From NCBI RefSeq assembly GCF_008642315.1, contig NZ_CP029192.1, positions 8,742,001-8,806,000 of the forward strand: DNA of 64,000 nucleotides, in the 5' to 3' direction. The DNA comes from Streptomyces venezuelae. GTDB lineage: Bacteria; Actinomycetota; Actinomycetes; Streptomycetales; Streptomycetaceae. The position numbers and the translations under genes were made by a program. Shown piece after piece: positions 37,830-47,186 of the stretch. The notes under the pieces were generated by a model, which saw only the letters and a program-made list of their open reading frames with translations, made no database searches and had not been told where the DNA came from. Within the stretch, counting starts at the first letter, position 1, and every line of letters begins with the position of its first letter.

Positions 37830-38363
37830 TCAATTACCTGCTTCGTTTGCGTCGAGTGGGTCCGGCTCGCGGTGGTAGGCGAGGTCGAGGACGTAGTGCT
37901 CGCCGGCGGGGCACTGGGCGAAGTAGCTACGGGTCTGTTCGAGGGTCCAGTCGTCGGTCTCCTGGTCAAAGTAGCTGTCGTAGTAGTCGCCGGCGGCTTG
38001 TCGGCCGCGCCACCAGGCGTGGCCTTCATACACGCCGGGGCGGGGCAGATTCGTCTCGCCGGCGGGGCCGAACTCGAGCTCGTTGACGACCAGGGTGCCC
38101 GTGCGCGACTCGATGGTGACCGGCACGCGGCCCTCGGCGTCGGCAGGCACCTGAGGGACGGTGTCCCAGATACGGATGCTGACCTGGGCCTTGATCGTTG
38201 GCTGGAGGCTGACCAGGTAGAGATGATGGCGCTCGCCGGCTACCACCTGTTCTTCGGCGGTGTGCAGGCTTTCTGTGTCGCCGAGGTAGGTTTCGGCGTC
38301 GTACACCTCCAGGACGCGGCGGCCCGGTGTGGCGGTGCAGGTGTACTCGTGAAGGAGCGGCAT
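37830..38363 (-). CDS. Hypothetical protein, immunity-like (177 aa)
   Basis: The protein begins MPLLHEYTCTATPGRRVLEV and is acidic and beta-rich, with GERHHLYLVSLQPTIKAQVS, GRVPVTIESRTGTLVVNELE and the ending HYVLDLAYHREPDPLDANEA. It has no signal peptide or membrane helix and no recognised motif. Its composition and size fit orphan immunity proteins that accumulate next to toxin loci. It lies alone between decayed genes on the same strand. Confidence 0.6.
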   Translation of the reverse strand: MPLLHEYTCTATPGRRVLEVYDAETYLGDTESLHTAEEQVVAGERHHLYLVSLQPTIKAQVSIRIWDTVPQVPADAEGRVPVTIESRTGTLVVNELEFGPAGETNLPRPGVYEGHAWWRGRQAAGDYYDSYFDQETDDWTLEQTRSYFAQCPAGEHYVLDLAYHREPDPLDANEAGN

Positions 38364-38375
38364 GTGTTTTCCCGG

Positions 38376-38462
38376 CTAGTCGGTGATCTTCACGTAGAAG
38401 GGGTCGCCGTCGAGGACGCGATACCTGACGGCCGCGGTGTGCGGGCGCTCAACGATCTCAGG
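38376..38462 (-). pseudogene. C-terminal fragment of an unknown protein
   Basis: The frame IPEIVERPHTAAVRYRVLDG DPFYVKITD ends at a TAG just upstream of the 177-residue gene. It looks like a real protein tail but has no start, and its 5' part meets unrelated sequence. Confidence 0.35.
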
Positions 38463-38481
38463 TATCCATAACCAGGAGTCC

Positions 38482-38625
38482 ATGGGCGCGAACTTCGCCA
38501 GCTTCATGAAGCAGATGCGCATCATGGACAAGGACGCCTACCGGCTCGACACCCGCATGACCGGGAAGCGCGACCCCACCGACGCGACCCTGAAGCCCCT
38601 GCGGTGCACCATGACCGCGAGGTAG
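38482..38625 (+). CDS. Possible small basic protein (47 aa)
   Basis: An ATG with AGGAG five bases upstream opens MGANFASFMKQMRIMDKDAY RLDTRMTGKRDPTDATLKPL and ends in a TAG. The residues look protein-like, and a terminator-type hairpin follows 20 bp later. It may be a small gene or the start of a lost one. Not recognised. Confidence 0.4.
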   Translation: MGANFASFMKQMRIMDKDAYRLDTRMTGKRDPTDATLKPLRCTMTAR

Positions 38626-38646
38626 ATCCCTGCACCTGACCGCTTC

Positions 38647-38671
38647 GTGCGGGCCCAGGGCGGGCCCGCAC
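38647..38671. terminator. Hairpin terminator between convergent genes
   Basis: A 10-bp perfect GC-rich stem (38647-38656 with 38662-38671) and a five-base loop sit between the small forward gene and the reverse SMI1-type pseudogene. Confidence 0.6.
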
Positions 38672-38681
38672 CAAGCACATG

Positions 38682-39345
38682 TCACGCGTGGACCGGTCGC
38701 CAGGGAACCTCCAGACCCTCAGCAGGGTCAATCCACGCCAAGCACCCCAGCGCCAGCACCGGACGCTGCTCGCCTAGGGCGTCCAGCAGAGGGCCGCCGC
38801 CTGTCTGAAGCAACTCGTAGACTGCCTCCAGGTAGGCAGCCGCAGAGGGCCAGGCCGGGGGAGAGAGATCCCCCGGTCATCGTTGACCAGCCAGCGACCC
38901 CCCGCAGGGTGGGGTCCTGCGAGTAGGAGAGGTACAAGCCGAACTCGCCTGCGCCACTTGGCTCCTCGCCGTCGAGGAACGACACGAAATCGGCGTCCCT
39001 CCACAGATCGTCCTACCCCGGACCGAAGCGCAGACGCTGCCAGAGCGCGGCTTCAGGATCGAGGAAGATCCCGCCGGGCAGGAACTTTCCCGCCCAGAGC
39101 TCGCCGTCCTCGTTGCCCGGCACCTCAACCTTCTGGACACCACCGCATACCTGCCACAGAGCTTTCAGCTCGGGTGGGAAACCATAGTCGAGCGCCTGCA
39201 TCAGACGGGTCTCCGCCGCACCGACTGTCTCCGGCGCTGCCGCAGGAAGCAGCGAGGCATAAGACGCAGGCGCGTACTCGGCCAGCCAACCAGTAAGCCG
39301 CTGCCACATCGCAGTGATCTGCTGTATGTCGCTCTGATCAGACAT
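38682..39345 (-). pseudogene. SMI1/KNR4-family protein, disrupted
   Basis: The N-terminal part (MSDQSDIQQITAMWQRLTGW, PETVGAAETRLMQALDYGFP PELKALWQVCGG) and the end (AYLEAVYELLQTGGGPLLDA LGEQRPVLALGCLAWIDPAE) match the SMI1/KNR4 domain used by many polymorphic-toxin immunity proteins. A TAG at 39013 follows LWQRLRFGPG. The same frame resumes after it (DDLWRDADFVSFLDGEEPSG), and two frame changes follow near 38880 and 38830. The gene is inactive, with all parts still present. Confidence 0.7.
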
Positions 39346-39518
39346 CCCGCCAACCTATAAGCAGGCAGCGCCATTTGTTGCTGATCGTGAAGAGGCGCAG
39401 AGCTTGACCTGTCGTTCCTGCGAGGACGAGTGCCAGACGGACGGACGGAGAACTGTGACGAGGATTTTTAGTTGGCACAAAAGACGGCTAGTTGGCACCA
39501 AGATCACGGGTGCTCTTA

Positions 39519-40549
39519 CGAGTTGGTGCAGCGGGTGAGGTGTGTTCGGCCTTGCCGTGGCCGGTTTTCAGATGTTGGCAGTGCGGTCGGAGACGAGGCC
39601 GGCGATGGCGCGGTAGGTGTCGGGCAGGACATCTCGCCGGCGTGTCCAGCGGGTCAGTTGCTTCCAGCGTTTGTGATCGGCAAGGGCGTGTTCGACGGTG
39701 ATGCGGTCGGACGAGTGCCCGTGGCGGTCCCGCTCCCACTGCTCGACTCTGCCGGGCAATGCTCCCGGCCGCGGTTTTCTGGGCGGTGTGATGGCTTGGC
39801 CACGGTGTTCGCGGCTCAGGCCGAGGTAGCCGTCGTCCAGGAGGACTTCGACGTCGGGGAAGTGCCGGAAGCAGACGGAGATGCCTGCGTTGCGGGCGGC
39901 CGTGGCGTCGTGCATACGCCCAGGTCGCAGGGCGTCGGTCCATAACGTGCGGCCTCGCCAGTCGGCAATCACGGTGGCCTTCATCGTGTTCTGCTTCTTC
40001 TTGCCCGAGACGAAGGCACGACGTCCGCCGCGGCCGGCCGGTGGCCGGCGGACCTGGATCTCGGTGGCGTCCAGCCGCAGCTCGATGCCTTCGGCCTGGG
40101 CATAGGCACATACATCCGTCAGCGTCCGAAGTCGCAGGCCGGGAGGGTCGGGAACCGTGCACCCCCGCTCCGCCAGGAGCGTGCGCACCTCTGCGATCGC
40201 CCGGGTGACCGTGGAACGGTCGACACCGAACAGCAAGCCCAGCACCGAGTGCGGCAGGTCGTGCCGCAGATGGATCAGTGTGGCCACCAGCCTGTCGACG
40301 AACACCAGCTGATGGCGGGCGCCGGCACCCGCGGCCCGCCTCCTGGCCCCGCCCCGCGTTGCATGGCGACGACCCTCGACCCCGGTCTGCCACGGCTCCG
40401 ACAACTCTTCGATCAGACCAGCAAGATGAGACCGAGAGAGCCCCGTGAACAGCCGCTGCGCCAGCACCGCCCGATTGACCATGATCGCTACAGCGGGATC
40501 ATGCCACCCACCTGACACGACACCTCACCCGCTATCACGCACCAACTCG
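39519..40549 (-). mobile_element. IS5-family (IS1031-like) insertion sequence, complete
   Basis: The element is 1031 bp, bounded by inverted repeats beginning CGAGTTGGTGC at both ends; the right end carries five extra bases before AGCGGGTGAGGTGT. TTA flanks both sides (39516-39518 and 40550-40552), a three-base target duplication typical of the IS1031 group. It appears intact and recently inserted. Confidence 0.85.
39568..40518 (-). CDS. IS5-family transposase
   Basis: The intact 316-residue protein has an N-terminal helix-turn-helix region (DLPHSVLGLLFGVDRSTVTR AIAEVRTLLAERG) and the DDE domain: Asp in IELRLDATEIQV, the KKKQNTMKATVIADWRGRTL stretch, DDGYLGL, and Glu in TVEHALADHKRWKQLTRW. 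This pattern is that of DDE_Tnp_4 IS5-type enzymes. The start may be the ATG of MVNRAVLAQRL, 12 codons into the open frame. Confidence 0.93.
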   Translation of the reverse strand: MSGGWHDPAVAIMVNRAVLAQRLFTGLSRSHLAGLIEELSEPWQTGVEGRRHATRGGARRRAAGAGARHQLVFVDRLVATLIHLRHDLPHSVLGLLFGVDRSTVTRAIAEVRTLLAERGCTVPDPPGLRLRTLTDVCAYAQAEGIELRLDATEIQVRRPPAGRGGRRAFVSGKKKQNTMKATVIADWRGRTLWTDALRPGRMHDATAARNAGISVCFRHFPDVEVLLDDGYLGLSREHRGQAITPPRKPRPGALPGRVEQWERDRHGHSSDRITVEHALADHKRWKQLTRWTRRRDVLPDTYRAIAGLVSDRTANI

Positions 40550-40566
40550 TTAGGGCGCGGATCGAA

Positions 40567-40782
40567 GTGGTTCTCTCGGCCCCCCTCGGGATGACGACGA
40601 TCGTGACGGCCGTCTGGCCGACGTGGATCGAGGGCTTGTTCGGGCTCAAGCCCGATGGCGGGAGCGGTGAGACCGAGTGGTGGATCGTCGCCGTACTTGC
40701 CGTGGTTACCGTCGCCGCTACCGCGCTTGCCCATCGCGACCTACGCGTTGTCCGGCGCCGCATGTCCGCTGACACCCCGTAA
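40567..40782 (+). pseudogene. Membrane protein C-terminus cut by the IS
   Basis: The frame reads VVLSAPLGMTTIVTAVWPTW IEGLFGLKPDGGSGETEWWI and then a second hydrophobic helix and RDLRVVRRRMSADTP. It resembles the end of small Streptomyces membrane proteins with the WPxWIExxFGxxPDxGSG signature. The IS end lies 17 bp upstream, so the original 5' part was separated by the insertion or lost. Confidence 0.55.
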
Positions 40783-40784
40783 TC

Positions 40785-41100
40785 GCGGACAGCCCAAGCT
40801 CTACCCTTCGCGGCAGCCCGGGGGCTTCAGGACGGGCCGCGCTCACCCCGGAGGCGGTCTGCGTCGTGCTGCTCGACAGTGCTCGATGGAGGCTTTTCCG
40901 ATTGGAAGGTTCTTCTGGGGCTGGAGTTAACCGATCCTGGATTCGACCAATCAGTGCTGAGTGAGTTCCGTGACCGTCTGATGGCCGACCGGGCGCCCAC
41001 CACCGTGCCGTTTCCGGTGACGGTCGGACTGTCCTCGCCGAGGGACTGCTCGGCGGCTTCGGCGCGGTGGCTGCCCAACTGGCCCACTGGGGGCGCGGTG
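40785..41100 (+). pseudogene. IS1182-type transposase N-terminal remnant
   Basis: The run DWKVLLGLELTDPGFDQSVL SEFRDRLM is the conserved N-terminal motif of IS1182-family transposases. Upstream bases encode LYPSRQPGG-like residues in another frame. The part after DRLM is unrelated or scrambled. The element is dead. Confidence 0.65.
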
Positions 41101-41159
41101 TAACGGTGCTCGCCATCGTGCCCTGCGGGCAATCGGTCGGGTCGAGGGCGCGTCTGTTT

Positions 41160-41345
41160 CGGCCCTCAGCGACTAGCCGGAGCACCTCGAGGCCGTGGTC
41201 GGTAAGTTCGGGCAGCGGGCACCGGCCGGTGCGGTGGTGTCGTAGGCGAGGGCGCCCTCGGCGATGCTCGTGCCGAAGACCACCTCTCCGCCGATGACCG
41301 CGTGGATGGAGCGGACCGTTGCGGCTCGGGCGCAGAATGCGCGGT
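41160..41345 (-). pseudogene. LuxR-type response regulator remnant
   Basis: On the reverse strand, RAFCARAATVRSIHAVIGGE VVFGTSIAEGALAY is the usual end of a receiver domain and linker. Another frame continues with LPELTDHGLEVLRLVAEGRN, the first helix of a LuxR DNA-binding domain (normally LTDREREVLDLIA). The rest is missing. This is a two-component regulator fragment with one frameshift. Confidence 0.6.
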
Positions 41346-41663
41346 CGCCCGAGCGAGGGCCCGAGAACGAACGGAAGACAAGCGACGGCTGACGCACCCA
41401 CCCAAGGGCGGACTCCACCCAGGACTCGCGCTTCGAGATCGCCGACGACAGGGGGAGGGAAGCCGCGTTCCGGAGACCTGGGCCGAACAGGCGTGAAGCC
41501 GGGGGAGAACAGGGTCTAGGGGGGTGGTTTGTTACACAAAGCGTGGTTCGCCCTCCTTCCCCCTGGTGCGCGCCCCATGGGTTGATGGCTCCCGGGGGAG
41601 ACCTGCCACGCCGCAGGGGGTGTCCGGCGGTGGCGCGGGTCCAGGGCTGGGGGGGGACACGCC
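41346..41663. other. Leader region of the giant-protein operon
   Basis: No gene is apparent. The stretch just before the first operon gene is very G-rich and should contain the promoter, but no consensus elements could be assigned. GGGGGGG precedes the ATG and may act as its ribosome site. Confidence 0.3.
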
Positions 41664-43364
41664 ATGGCGGCATCGCCTGATCCCGCGAAGTGGTTTCTGC
41701 AGTTCGCGCCGCACGGCGCGGGGCGGCCCTGGGCGGACGGCACCGAGATGGCCAGCCGTGCGCAGCCGCCGCAGGGGCAGCCCACGTATCTCCCGTGGGA
41801 CTCAGGGTGCCGAGTGACGACGTACACCAGCGGGTTCGACGCGATGAACGCCATGCGCGACGCGTTGGTCGCCGTCATAGCCGAGGCCAAGCAGCAGCAG
41901 GGGCCGGCCAAGGGGCGTGTGTACATCAGCGACTGGCGGATGAACGGCCTGCGCGACCTGTCCACCGACAACGCCTGGGGGATCGGCCCGTGGCACCAGT
42001 TCCTCGCCGGGACGCAGGCCGCCCGCGATCAGACGGTCATCGGTCTCCTGCTGCAGCTCGTCCAGGCGGGCGTGATGGTCCGCGTCCTGCTGTGGCAGCC
42101 GTTGCACGTCAGCCAGTATTGCCCGGCAGACCTGCACGCCCATGTGCTCGACCACCATTACGCGGCCCGCATCGTGGCGGACCAGACCAAGGGACCGACT
42201 CCGCTGCCGGACGGCGAGCCGCTGGGTGTGGTCGCCCTCGACCTGCGTACCGCGGACCGGCTCACCGCGTCGCACCATCAGAAGACGATGGTCATCCGCA
42301 GCGGTGCCACCCATCTGGCCTTCGTCGGCGGGGTCGACTTCGGCTTCACCCGACGGGACGCCGTCGCGCCGGGCACCTCCGAAGCGGGCGACTGGCAGGC
42401 GGGCGCCGGCATGCCCGATCCGCAGCGCGGCTGGCCCCGGCAGGCGGGCGTCGGCTACCCGAAGCCCGACGAGGTGAAGCCGCCTGAGCGCGCCGTCCCC
42501 AGTTCGGACCTGCCCACGGCGGTGTACAGCGACTCGGATCCCACCGCGGTCGGACACCGTCAGCGCTGGCACGACCAGCACCTGAAGATCGAAGGACCCG
42601 CGGTCGCGACCCTGGAGCACCAGTTCGGGGAGCGCTGGCGTGACTCGGGCCGTGTCTTCGACCTGAGCCAGGACGGGAACTGGTCCGGCCAGCAGGTGAT
42701 CTTCAGTACGAGCCACGCCATTCAGCAGCCCGACGGCATCAGGCCACTGCCGATCCCACGGCCACCGCCGGACCTCCAGGGGGCGGCCTCCCTCGTCCAG
42801 ATGTGGCGCACGATTCCGCTGCGCCGCTATCGGGTCGGACCGCCCTTCGAGCGCGGCGAGTTCACGGTCATGGCGGGTATCGCCCACGCGGTGCAGCAGG
42901 CCACCGAACTCATCTGGATCTTCGATCAGTACCTGTGGAGCGAGGCCTTCGCCCGCCTGCTCAACCAGCGGCTGCGTGCCGTCGGCAGCCTGCGGGTGAT
43001 CATTGTCCTGCCGCCGCATGCCGACGTCCTCACCGATACCGCCCACGAGGCTCGCTTTCGCGCGCTCACCCTGCTCACCGCCTCGGGCATGCAGGACCGG
43101 GTCGCCGTGTTCAACCCGTGGAACGTCGTGTCGGCGTCCGGGAACGCACCGGCCAATCGCGGCATCTACGTGCATGCCAAGGCCCACACGTACGACGGGG
43201 CGCTCCTGGTGTGCGGCTCGGCGAACCTGAACCGGCGCTCTTTCCTGTGCGACACCGAACTGTGCTGCGCGGTGCTCGACCCCGCCGTCGTCCTCGCCCA
43301 CCAAAAGGCCCTGTGGCAAAGGCTGTTCACGAACGAGCCATGGCCCCCGTTGACGGACCTCTAG
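41664..43364 (+). CDS. Phospholipase D-like protein, first gene of the giant operon
   Basis: The 566-residue protein has two PLD half-sites. The first is HxK at His205-Lys207 in SHHQKTMVIRSG. The second is HAKAHTYDGALLVCGSANLN with His504 and Lys506. An additional HLKIEGPAV near residue 330 is of the same type. PLD-type enzymes cut phosphodiesters in lipids or nucleic acids through a phospho-His. A TAG at 43362 ends the frame, but the same frame then stays open for 99 protein-like codons (SGAGETFFQSFRAAVKTGPS to YGKGYREPS) to a TGA that overlaps the next start. The ancestral protein was thus 665 residues. Both active sites precede the TAG, so a shortened enzyme might still work. No signal peptide is seen. 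Confidence 0.85.
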   Translation: MAASPDPAKWFLQFAPHGAGRPWADGTEMASRAQPPQGQPTYLPWDSGCRVTTYTSGFDAMNAMRDALVAVIAEAKQQQGPAKGRVYISDWRMNGLRDLSTDNAWGIGPWHQFLAGTQAARDQTVIGLLLQLVQAGVMVRVLLWQPLHVSQYCPADLHAHVLDHHYAARIVADQTKGPTPLPDGEPLGVVALDLRTADRLTASHHQKTMVIRSGATHLAFVGGVDFGFTRRDAVAPGTSEAGDWQAGAGMPDPQRGWPRQAGVGYPKPDEVKPPERAVPSSDLPTAVYSDSDPTAVGHRQRWHDQHLKIEGPAVATLEHQFGERWRDSGRVFDLSQDGNWSGQQVIFSTSHAIQQPDGIRPLPIPRPPPDLQGAASLVQMWRTIPLRRYRVGPPFERGEFTVMAGIAHAVQQATELIWIFDQYLWSEAFARLLNQRLRAVGSLRVIIVLPPHADVLTDTAHEARFRALTLLTASGMQDRVAVFNPWNVVSASGNAPANRGIYVHAKAHTYDGALLVCGSANLNRRSFLCDTELCCAVLDPAVVLAHQKALWQRLFTNEPWPPLTDL

Positions 43365-43657
43365 CAGAGCGGCGCCGGCGAGACCTTCTTCCAGTCCTTC
43401 CGGGCCGCGGTCAAGACCGGACCCTCGCTCCTGGCCCCCGACCCGTGGGCCCAGACGCCCGCTCTTCTGCACAACGGCGTCACGCGCACACGGTCCGACC
43501 TGCTGTGGGACCTCTACTACGGCACGATCGCCGACCCGAGCGGCGTGGGCTCCGCGCTGGAGCAGGACGTACGCGACGACCAGGGCGGCCTGCGCCCCCC
43601 TGACCTGGCCGACCTGGTCCGCCGCCTGGAGTACGGCAAGGGTTACCGGGAGCCCTC

Positions 43658-46600
43658 ATGAGTGCGCAGAACTTCGTCGGCGACGTCCTCGGCGCGCTGG
43701 CCGAGGCCTTCGAGCCGCTGACCGACGCGCTCGCCTCACCCGAGGCCGCGGCAGCCTTCCTCGGCCGGCTCGGCTGGAGTCTGTCGCCCACCCTGCCGGC
43801 CGACGCCTTCACCACCGCGTTCGGGCCGCTTCCGGGCGCCCTGACGCGGCTTGCCGAGCGCGCGGCCGAACTGGCAGCCCTGCCCGAGGACACGGACCCC
43901 CTCGCGGTGGCCGCGGCCATCGGAAAGCTGGGCGGCGCGGTGGCCGACGTCGTCTCCGCGCTGAGCGCGCTCGGGCCACCCGCCCAGGGCCCGCCCCCGC
44001 TGCTCGACGACCCCGCCTTCTGGAACTCGCTCGCGCAGGACGTGCCGAACCTGCTCATCGCCCGCTACCTCTCGCGCAGGCAGCCGAAGCTCTGGGGGCT
44101 GCTGCGCTTCACCGGCATCGCCACCGCCGAGGTGCAGCCGGCGACGCCCACCCGGGGCAGCTACCGGCGCGACACCGTCCACTGGGCGCGCGTCGCCACG
44201 CTCGCCAGTGATCCCGGCAAGCTCTTCGCCGAGGTCTACGGATGGGGCGGTACGTTCGACGACGTCCGCTTCCTGACCGGCCTCGGCGAATTGTGCGCAT
44301 GCTTCGGGCTGCCCGCGGGCCTCGGCCCCGCGCCGTCCGCCGCCCTCGATCCGTACTGGGTCCCCGACGCGCCAGCCCGCGCCCGCATCGTACAGCTGGA
44401 CATCCCGCTCCACCGGGACATCGTCGAGGCCGGACCGTCCGTCGTCATGCTGCTGGCCGCGCTCGCGGTGGTACCGATCCCACCCCCCGCGGCCTTCGGC
44501 ACGAGTACCGCGGACCCCGTCGGCTTCTCCGTCTTCCCGATGGTCAGCGGAGACCTCACGGAGACGATCAGGATCACGGACGCCCTGTCCCTGAGTTTCA
44601 CCGGCGGCTTTGAGGCCTCCGGAGGAATCCGGGTGGAGATCCGCCCGACGGGCGCGGGCATCGCCACCTCGGGCGTCACGGGCCGGATGGCGGCCGCCGT
44701 CCGGCTGGACGCGATGCCCGCGCTCCCCTGGCTGCTGTTCGGGGCTCGCGATTCGACGCGGATGGAACTCGGGGCGGCGCATCTCGCCCTCGGCGTGCGC
44801 GGCACACCGCCCGATCTCGACATCGACATCGAGGCGGCCGCCGACCGGGTTGCCCTGGTCGTCGACTTCGGGGAGGGCGACGGGTTCCTGCAGAAGGCCC
44901 TGGGACGCAAGCCGCTCCGCTTCGACTTCGGGGCGGGTGTCGGCTGGAGCCGCTCGGCCGGATTCCGGTTCATCGGCCAGGCGACGCTGGACGTGACGCT
45001 CGCCGTGCACCTGTCGATCCTCGGCGTGGTCGACGTGGAGAACATCCAGGTCGTCCTCGGCGTACAGCCGGGGACCGGCCGGGCGGCGTTGACCGTCGCG
45101 CTCAGCGGTCGCCTCTCCCTCGGTCCGGTGCGCGCGGTCGTCGAACGGGTCGGGCTGCGCGCCGAGTTGGAGGCGCGCCGTCCCCCGGCGCCGCCGGGCA
45201 ACCTGGGCGGAGCCGACCTCGCGTTCCGGTTCAAAGCCCCGGACGGCGCCGGACTCTCCCTCGACGCGACCGCGGTCCGCGGGGGCGGATACATCCGGCT
45301 CGACGAGGCCCGGGGCCTCTACGTCGGCATCCTCCAGCTGGAGATCCAGAACCGGTTCACCGTCACCGCGATCGCCCTGATCACCACCAAACTACCGGAC
45401 GGCGCCCCGGGATTCTCGCTGCTCGTCATCATCGCCGCCGAATTCCCGGGGATCCAGCTCGGCTTCGTTCACCCTCAACGGACTGGGCGGTCTGCTCGGC
45501 GCCAACCGGACCATGTCCGTGGACGCGCTGCGCGCCGGGGTCCGCAACCACGTCCTGGACTCGATCCTCTTCCCCAAGGACCCCGTCGCCAACGCCTCCC
45601 AGGTCATTGCCGATGTGCAGGCCGTGTTCCCGGTCGCTCCCGGCCGGTTCGTCATCGGCCTCATGGCCCGCCTCGGCTGGGGAACGCCCACCCTGATCTC
45701 CCTCGACCTCGGCATCATCCTCGAACTGCCCTCCCCGGTACGGATCGCGCTCCTGGGACGTCTGGCGCTGGCGCTGCCCGAGGGCGAGCCCGTCGTGTCG
45801 CTGAAGATGGACGTCGTCGGCATCCTCGACTTCGACCGTCGTGAGGCCTCCGTCGACGCCACGATCTACGACTCCCGGATCGCGGCCTTCACCATAAGCG
45901 GTGACATGGCCGTCCGGCTCAACTTCGGTGCCGCGCCCGCCTTCGCGCTGTCCGCGGGCGGCTTCAACCCGCGCTTCACCCCGCCGCCGGGCTTCCCCGA
46001 ACTGCGCCGTATGACCATCGCCCTCGCGGACTCGGACAACCCGCGGCTCCAGCTGGAGTCGTACTTCGCGACGACCCCGGCCACGGTGCAGTTCGGGGCC
46101 CGGCTGGACGTCTTCGTCGCCGCCGACGCCGGCATCTTCGGCTACTTCTCGGTGACCGGCTACCTGTCGTTCGACGCGTTGCTCGTCCTCGCCCCTCCGT
46201 CGTTCATCGTAGACATGGCCGGAGGGCTGTCGCTGCGGCGCAACGGCAAGGTGCTGTTCGGCATCGACATCCGGCTCAGCCTGGCCGGGCCGGCCCCGTG
46301 GCACGCCTGGGGCGAGGCCACCTTCGAGTTCATCGGCAAACGCACCATCCCCTTCGACGTCACCGTCGGTGAGGAAGTGGCCGCCGTCCTGCGCGCCATG
46401 GTGGATCCGCTGGGCGACCTGCTGACCGCCTTGGCCGATCCGCAGAACTGGACCGGCGCGCTCCCCGCAGAAGCGGGGCTGGTCACCCTGCGCTCCCTGG
46501 ATCCCGGCGCGGGAACGGTCGTTCATCCCTTCGGCTCGCTTGCGGTGCGGCAGCGCGAGGTCCCGCTGGCGCTGACCATCGACCGCTACCAGAACGTGGA

Positions 46601-47186
46601 GCTGGCCGCGCCGGCCCTGTTCGACATCGCTTCCGTCAGCTTCGGGCCGACGGCCGTGCACGCGGGCGCGGACGTACGCGAACACTTCAGCGCGGCCGAC
46701 TATCTGCTGCTCACCGACGACGAGAAGCTCAGCCGTCCCGCCTTCGAGCCGCTTCCCGCGGGGCGCTCCGCGATCGGATTCCCGGCCGCGCCGGACACCG
46801 GTGAACCCAGGATGCCGGTGGCGCACGGCGCTCCGGTCGCTCGCCCCGGCGACACCTACGACACCGTCGTCATCAACGAGGCGTCCGCGCAGCCCAAGCA
46901 GCACCTCCCGGACGCCTACGCGGCGCACCCGGACCTCCTCACGGTCTTCGCCGGATACGCGGCAGGCGCCCGATCCCCGCTGGCCTCGCCGGGAGCCAAC
47001 CGGTTCGCCGGGGACGGGCTGGGCATCGCCGTACGCGACCCCGGCTACCGGCTGGCGTTGCGCAGCACGCTGGCCGCCGTGTCCGCCGTGACGTACGTGA
47101 GCCGGGCGGAGGCCGAGGAGGCCCTGCGGGGCTCGGCCCGGCCGGAGACCCTTCAGGTGGTCGGAGCCCAGGAGGTGGTGTCATGA
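43658..47186 (+). pseudogene. DUF6603-like giant protein, frameshifted
   Basis: The ATG overlaps the end of the PLD frame (ATGA). The first frame encodes about 600 residues and the second about 575. They join near 45466, where two bases missing from GFGFTLNGLGGLLGANRT would restore one protein of about 1175 residues. The second half has the DUF6603 hallmarks: LGGLLGANRTMSVDALRAGV, HVLDSILFPKDPVANA, FPVAPGRFVIGLMARLGWGT PTLISLDLGIILELPSPVRI, and many amphipathic beta-strands (AFTISGDMAVRLNFG, VQFGARLDVFVAA). It looks like a large beta-sheet or barrel-type structure. There is no signal peptide. DUF6603 has no known function that I can name. Confidence 0.7.

Noticed and set aside
20958..43364. 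TAG read as pyrrolysine or another recoded amino acid
   Set aside because: No tRNA or recoding element was seen, the sites are not in enzyme active centres, TAG is also used as a normal terminal stop here (for example at 55339), and single C-to-T changes explain the cases. Kept only as a low-priority finding.
41802..43472. 556-residue reverse-strand frame opposite the PLD gene
   Set aside because: No protein-like motifs; both HKD motifs and codon bias support the forward gene.
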